Origin: UBA6054 sp963975575
Lineage (GTDB): Bacteria; Planctomycetota; Phycisphaerae; Phycisphaerales; UBA1924
Direction of reading: 5' to 3'
Assembly: GCA_963975575.1 (NCBI GenBank)
Contig: CAXBHL010000009.1
Span: forward strand, 1-64,000
DNA: 64,000 nucleotides
The notes under the pieces are model-generated. The model saw nothing but the letters and a program-made list of their open reading frames with translations, did no database searches and had not been told where the DNA came from. Numbering within the stretch: position 1 is the stretch's first letter; the number at the start of each line of letters is the position of its first letter. Of this stretch, positions 63,166 through 64,000 are shown one piece after another. The position numbers were made by a program, and so were the translations under genes.

Positions 63166-64000
63166 CCGCCCTTGGGCCCGTAGCGGTCCTCGGCGATGCG
63201 CAGCAGGCGGACCATCATCTCCTGCCGGTTGCTCACCCGGGCCCGCTCGGTCAGCTTGTCGAGGTAGGCCTGCTGCTCGTTGCGCCGGCGTTCGAGCGTC
63301 AGCTCCTGATTGATCCGCAGCTGCGCCTCGTACAGCGAGATCGTCTTGCGTTCGATGCCGTCCAGACGCAGCCAGGTGGTGCTTGTGCCCAGCGCGAACG
63401 GGCCGACCGTCTGGCCGGGCGTCAGCGTGCGGGCACGCTCGTTGAGCTCCTCGGAGCCGAAGAACTCGGCCTGCGTGAACTCCTTGACGTACGCGGCCTC
63501 GATCAGGCCGCCGGCCTCGGGGCGGAAGGTGTTCCGCGGGTCGGAGGCGACCTCCGAGAATGCCGCGCCGCCGGCCAGCCGTTCGGTGATCTCCTCCACG
63601 ATCTCCGCCCGGTCGGTGGGCACCCGGATCACGCGGAAACTCGCCACCGGCGGCGGGCTGTAGATGTTCGCGTCCCGCTCGTAGCGCTGGCGGATGTCGC
63701 GCCACGACACGTTGATCCGCCGGTTGATCTCCTGGAACAGCGTCAGGCGGATGAGCGTGTCGGTCTCCTTCTCACGCAGCGTCTGGTCGAGCGTCTGGCC
63801 CGTGCCCGACTCGAGCCGCCGGCGGGCGAGCTGCTCGGAGCCGAGGTTCTCGCTGAGCAGGTCGCGCCGGAACCCCGACAGGAACGCACGCAGCCCCATC
63901 CGCTGCTGGGGCGTCAGGCTGGCCAGCGCCTCGGCCCGCAGCAGCTCGTCGGCGATGATCCCGTTCAAACGCGGCCCGATGATCTCCTCGGTCGCGACCC
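63162..64000 (-). CDS. SurA-like periplasmic peptidyl-prolyl isomerase, 5' end beyond window
   Basis: Partial gene; the reading frame is open through position 64000, and the start and any signal peptide lie outside. The visible ~279 residues have the helical SurA N-domain part (LTPQQRMGLRAFLSGFRRDL, LTLFQEINRRINVSWRDIRQ) and a parvulin-type domain: VASFRVIRVPTDRAEIVEEI, GGAAFSEVASDPRNTFRPEA, GGLIEAA and PGQTVGPFALGTSTTWLRLD. SurA/PpiC proteins fold outer-membrane proteins in the periplasm. It is coupled to the YraN gene. Confidence 0.8.
   Translation of the reverse strand, partial: VATEEIIGPRLNGIIADELLRAEALASLTPQQRMGLRAFLSGFRRDLLSENLGSEQLARRRLESGTGQTLDQTLREKETDTLIRLTLFQEINRRINVSWRDIRQRYERDANIYSPPPVASFRVIRVPTDRAEIVEEITERLAGGAAFSEVASDPRNTFRPEAGGLIEAAYVKEFTQAEFFGSEELNERARTLTPGQTVGPFALGTSTTWLRLDGIERKTISLYEAQLRINQELTLERRRNEQQAYLDKLTERARVSNRQEMMVRLLRIAEDRYGPKGG

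Overview
The window is about 64 kb of high-GC, gene-dense chromosome from a bacterium with a double envelope. Several traits point to the Planctomycetota, most likely class Phycisphaerae. There is a secreted nuclease with a C-terminal GC-type dockerin, and a short exported protein ending in a PEP-CTERM-like tail of the PAP type. A membrane Ser/Thr kinase is paired with an ECF-type sigma factor, and there are several CxxC...CPECG zinc-ribbon membrane proteins. Futalosine-pathway menaquinone synthesis (mqnC) is present, and the flagellum has both a P ring and an L ring. This is inferred from gene content; no rRNA or tRNA gene was seen.

Layout. 1-5.3 kb: a heptamer tandem repeat, mqnC, an ATP-grasp enzyme, a sodium:solute symporter and a Xer-type recombinase. 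5.3-19.4 kb: a flagellar island in two divergent arms. The minus arm reads flgI-flgJ-flgN-flgK-flgL-fliW-csrA-flagellin-flagellin and the plus arm flgF-flgG-flgA-flgH; a 137-bp palindromic element lies between them. 19.4-25.5 kb: housekeeping genes pgi, ppa, hpt, a PH-domain/CoaE fusion and rho. 25.5-29.9 kb: a tightly overlapped four-gene membrane/export cluster of unknown role. 29.8-33.6 kb: a GldA-type ATPase and a fused GldF-GldG-like protein. 33.8-37.1 kb: a PAS/GAF/receiver regulator, the PAP-CTERM protein and prmC. 37.1-42.5 kb: polA, three tandem zinc-ribbon paralogues, a flavodoxin-fold reductase and a 30-bp inverted repeat. 42.5-46.4 kb: a GlmU-like sugar nucleotidyltransferase and mreBCD. 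46.6-51.1 kb: a coiled-coil protein, the ECF sigma factor and the Ser/Thr kinase. 51.1-57.4 kb: trpD and a Q/G-rich plus VWA protein pair. 57.5-64 kb: a histidine kinase, the endonuclease, miaB, a YraN-family gene and a truncated SurA-like gene.

How it works together. Hook-junction proteins, rings and flagellins sit with the CsrA/FliW switch that in other bacteria adjusts flagellin translation to secretion; both flagellin Shine-Dalgarno regions share the same CACGGAGGA core. Two flagellin-linked intrinsic terminators are clear. mreBCD and the P ring imply a peptidoglycan wall.

The most general signal concerns gene starts. At least twelve genes have a TAnnnT hexamer ending 5-8 nt before the start codon and no Shine-Dalgarno sequence, which suggests widespread leaderless transcription. 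It also decides several start codons, including GTG and TTG starts.
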